This document shows, in pieces, positions 6,284 through 6,974 of a stretch of DNA of 6,974 nucleotides. The stretch comes from Candidatus Bipolaricaulota bacterium. GTDB lineage: Bacteria > Bipolaricaulota > Bipolaricaulia > Bipolaricaulales > Bipolaricaulaceae. The stretch spans positions 1 through 6,974 of the forward strand of contig JAJOKL010000083.1 of the NCBI GenBank assembly GCA_021129895.1, given 5' to 3'. The notes beneath the pieces are model-generated. The model did not search any database and had not been told where the DNA came from. It worked only from the letters and a program-made list of their open reading frames with translations. The first letter of the stretch is position 1, and each line of letters starts with the position of its first letter. The position numbers were made by a program, and so were the translations under genes.

Positions 6284-6871
6284 GAGCCTGCCCCGCAAAC
6301 CTCGGAGGAGCGGGGCAGGCTCTCCTGACTACCCGGAGCTGGAGGTCATCAGGTACAACATCCGGGAGCCGGATTCCCTGGAGCTATTGGACAAGCTCCT
6401 CGCCGCCTACGGAGCGGAGCTGGGGCCGGTGCCGCTGATCTTCGTGGGGGACGTAGCCCTGATCGGGCACACGTTTTACGGCCTACGGGAGGAGCCGGTG
6501 GAGCTTCCCGGTAGGGCCGGGGAGTTCGCGTTGGAGGAGGCCATCCAGCGGGCCATCGCCGCGGATGCCCCCTCTCCCTTGGCCAGGATCCAGGGGGTGG
6601 AGGGGGTAGGGTTGGCGGAGCGCTCACCCTCCCGGCGGTGCTAATCGCGGCCGCGGTGGACTCCGTGAACCCATGTTGCTTTGCCATCCTCATCTTCCTG
6701 TTCGGCACCCTGCTCATCGCCGGGCGGAGGCGTCGGATACTGCCCATCGGTCTTTCGTTCATCGCTGCCATCTTCCTCTCCTATTTCCTCATGGGCCTTG
6801 GCGTCTACTCCGCCATCCAGGCCGCGGGGTCCAGTATTACCCATCTTCTACAGTTGGAAATCAAAAGTTAA
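6280..6871 (+). pseudogene. Broken thioredoxin-fold/CcdA-like (DsbD-type) membrane protein
   Basis: Two linked domains lie in different frames. Frame 0 from about 6327 gives YPELEVIRYNI, LLDKLLAAYGA and VPLIFVGD (thioredoxin-fold strand with the expected cis-proline), then LEEAIQRAI, ending at TAA 6645-6647. Frame 2 from about 6623 gives LTLPAVLIAAAVDSVNPCCF, with the NPC cysteine motif of CcdA/DsbD helix 1, then a second helix from PIGLSFIAAIFLSYFLMGLG, and ends at TAA 6869-6871. Such fusions carry electrons across the membrane to extracytoplasmic thiols. Here the signal peptide and CxxC-bearing N-terminus are missing and replaced by the hairpin. A one-base-type frameshift lies at about 6594-6622, near G-runs. 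The CcdA part stops after about two helices, where six are usual. The overlapping ATG 6280 and its ribosome binding site suggest it was once translated with the zinc ATPase. A sequencing error could explain the frameshift but not both missing ends. Confidence 0.68.
6282..6324 (+). repeat. 15-bp-stem hairpin at the ATPase stop codon
   Basis: GAGAGCCTGCCCCGC at 6282-6296 and its exact reverse complement at 6310-6324 flank a 13-base loop (6297-6309). There is no T-run after it, so it is not a canonical intrinsic terminator. The RNA hairpin would be very stable and could stop transcription, protect the transcript's 3' end or block ribosomes. The left arm starts at the G of ATG 6280, and the right arm ends just before the recognisable thioredoxin-fold coding sequence. 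Confidence 0.7.
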
Positions 6872-6884
6872 GTTCTGAAGGGCA

Positions 6885-6974
6885 CTATGACGCACGGACA
6901 TCTGTCTTGGCACCACGGATCTCCCGCACCGGCGGCGGCACCGCCACCCCCACCGCCCCGAACACCTTCCCCGC
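6885..6974 (-). CDS. Possible C-terminal end of a minus-strand gene (partial)
   Basis: Reading leftward from the window edge, 29 residues (GKVFGAVGVAVPPPVREIRG, then AKTDVRAS) precede TAG at 6887-6885. The residue mix looks protein-like, but the stretch is short and GC-rich. The plus strand here gives only low-complexity alanine/proline. No family is recognised. Confidence 0.2.
   Translation of the reverse strand, partial: AGKVFGAVGVAVPPPVREIRGAKTDVRAS

Noticed and set aside
6280..6438. The ATG 6280 frame as a real small protein
   Set aside because: Its first 15 codons are the hairpin and the rest is a Ser/Arg-rich out-of-frame reading of the thioredoxin-fold sequence.
1..6974. CRISPR array, tRNA or rRNA genes
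   Set aside because: No regularly spaced repeats and no tRNA or rRNA signature were seen on either strand.

Overview
This is a bacterial window with three unrelated blocks. Shine-Dalgarno sequences and a sigma70-like promoter are visible. By eye the left half (about 60-3620) is moderately GC-rich, while the right half (about 3774-6860) is very GC-rich with G or C in most third codon positions. The style (archaeal-type ATPases, IS1182-type transposase relic, GC-rich metal ATPase, archaeal/thermophile-like DsbD/CcdA relative) would fit a little-studied, possibly thermophilic, environmental lineage. No marker gene allows a firm taxonomic call.

Block 1 (1-3097). A possible 17-residue C-terminal tail of an upstream gene ends at 54 and overlaps a small hairpin. 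It is followed by a 5'-truncated archaeal-type AAA ATPase: Walker B is intact, Walker A is absent from the window, and an in-frame TAG lies at 111-113. Eleven bases after its stop, behind a strong ribosome binding site, comes an intact 732-residue AAA ATPase with a winged-helix segment and TPR repeats. Its layout resembles STAND-type signalling or defence NTPases. The two look like a former operon in which the first partner has decayed.

Block 2 (3098-3773). An intergenic stretch leads into a decayed IS1182-family transposase with frameshifts, stops and an internal deletion. It is followed by about 150 bases of unassigned sequence with coding-like frames on both strands.

Block 3 (3774-6974). 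A zinc-homeostasis module consists of a CzrA/SmtB-like ArsR repressor on the minus strand, diverging from a P1B-2 type Zn/Cd/Pb-exporting P-type ATPase on the plus strand. A 7-bp-arm inverted repeat lies over the -10 box and probable transcription start of the ATPase promoter. The expected circuit is that the apo-repressor blocks the promoter and metal binding releases it. The ATPase stop codon overlaps an ATG with a good ribosome binding site. A 15-bp-stem hairpin starts there and leads into a broken thioredoxin-fold plus CcdA-like membrane gene, which has lost its N-terminus, is frameshifted near 6594-6622 and is cut short after about two membrane helices. The last 100 bases hold at most a weak partial reading frame on the minus strand.
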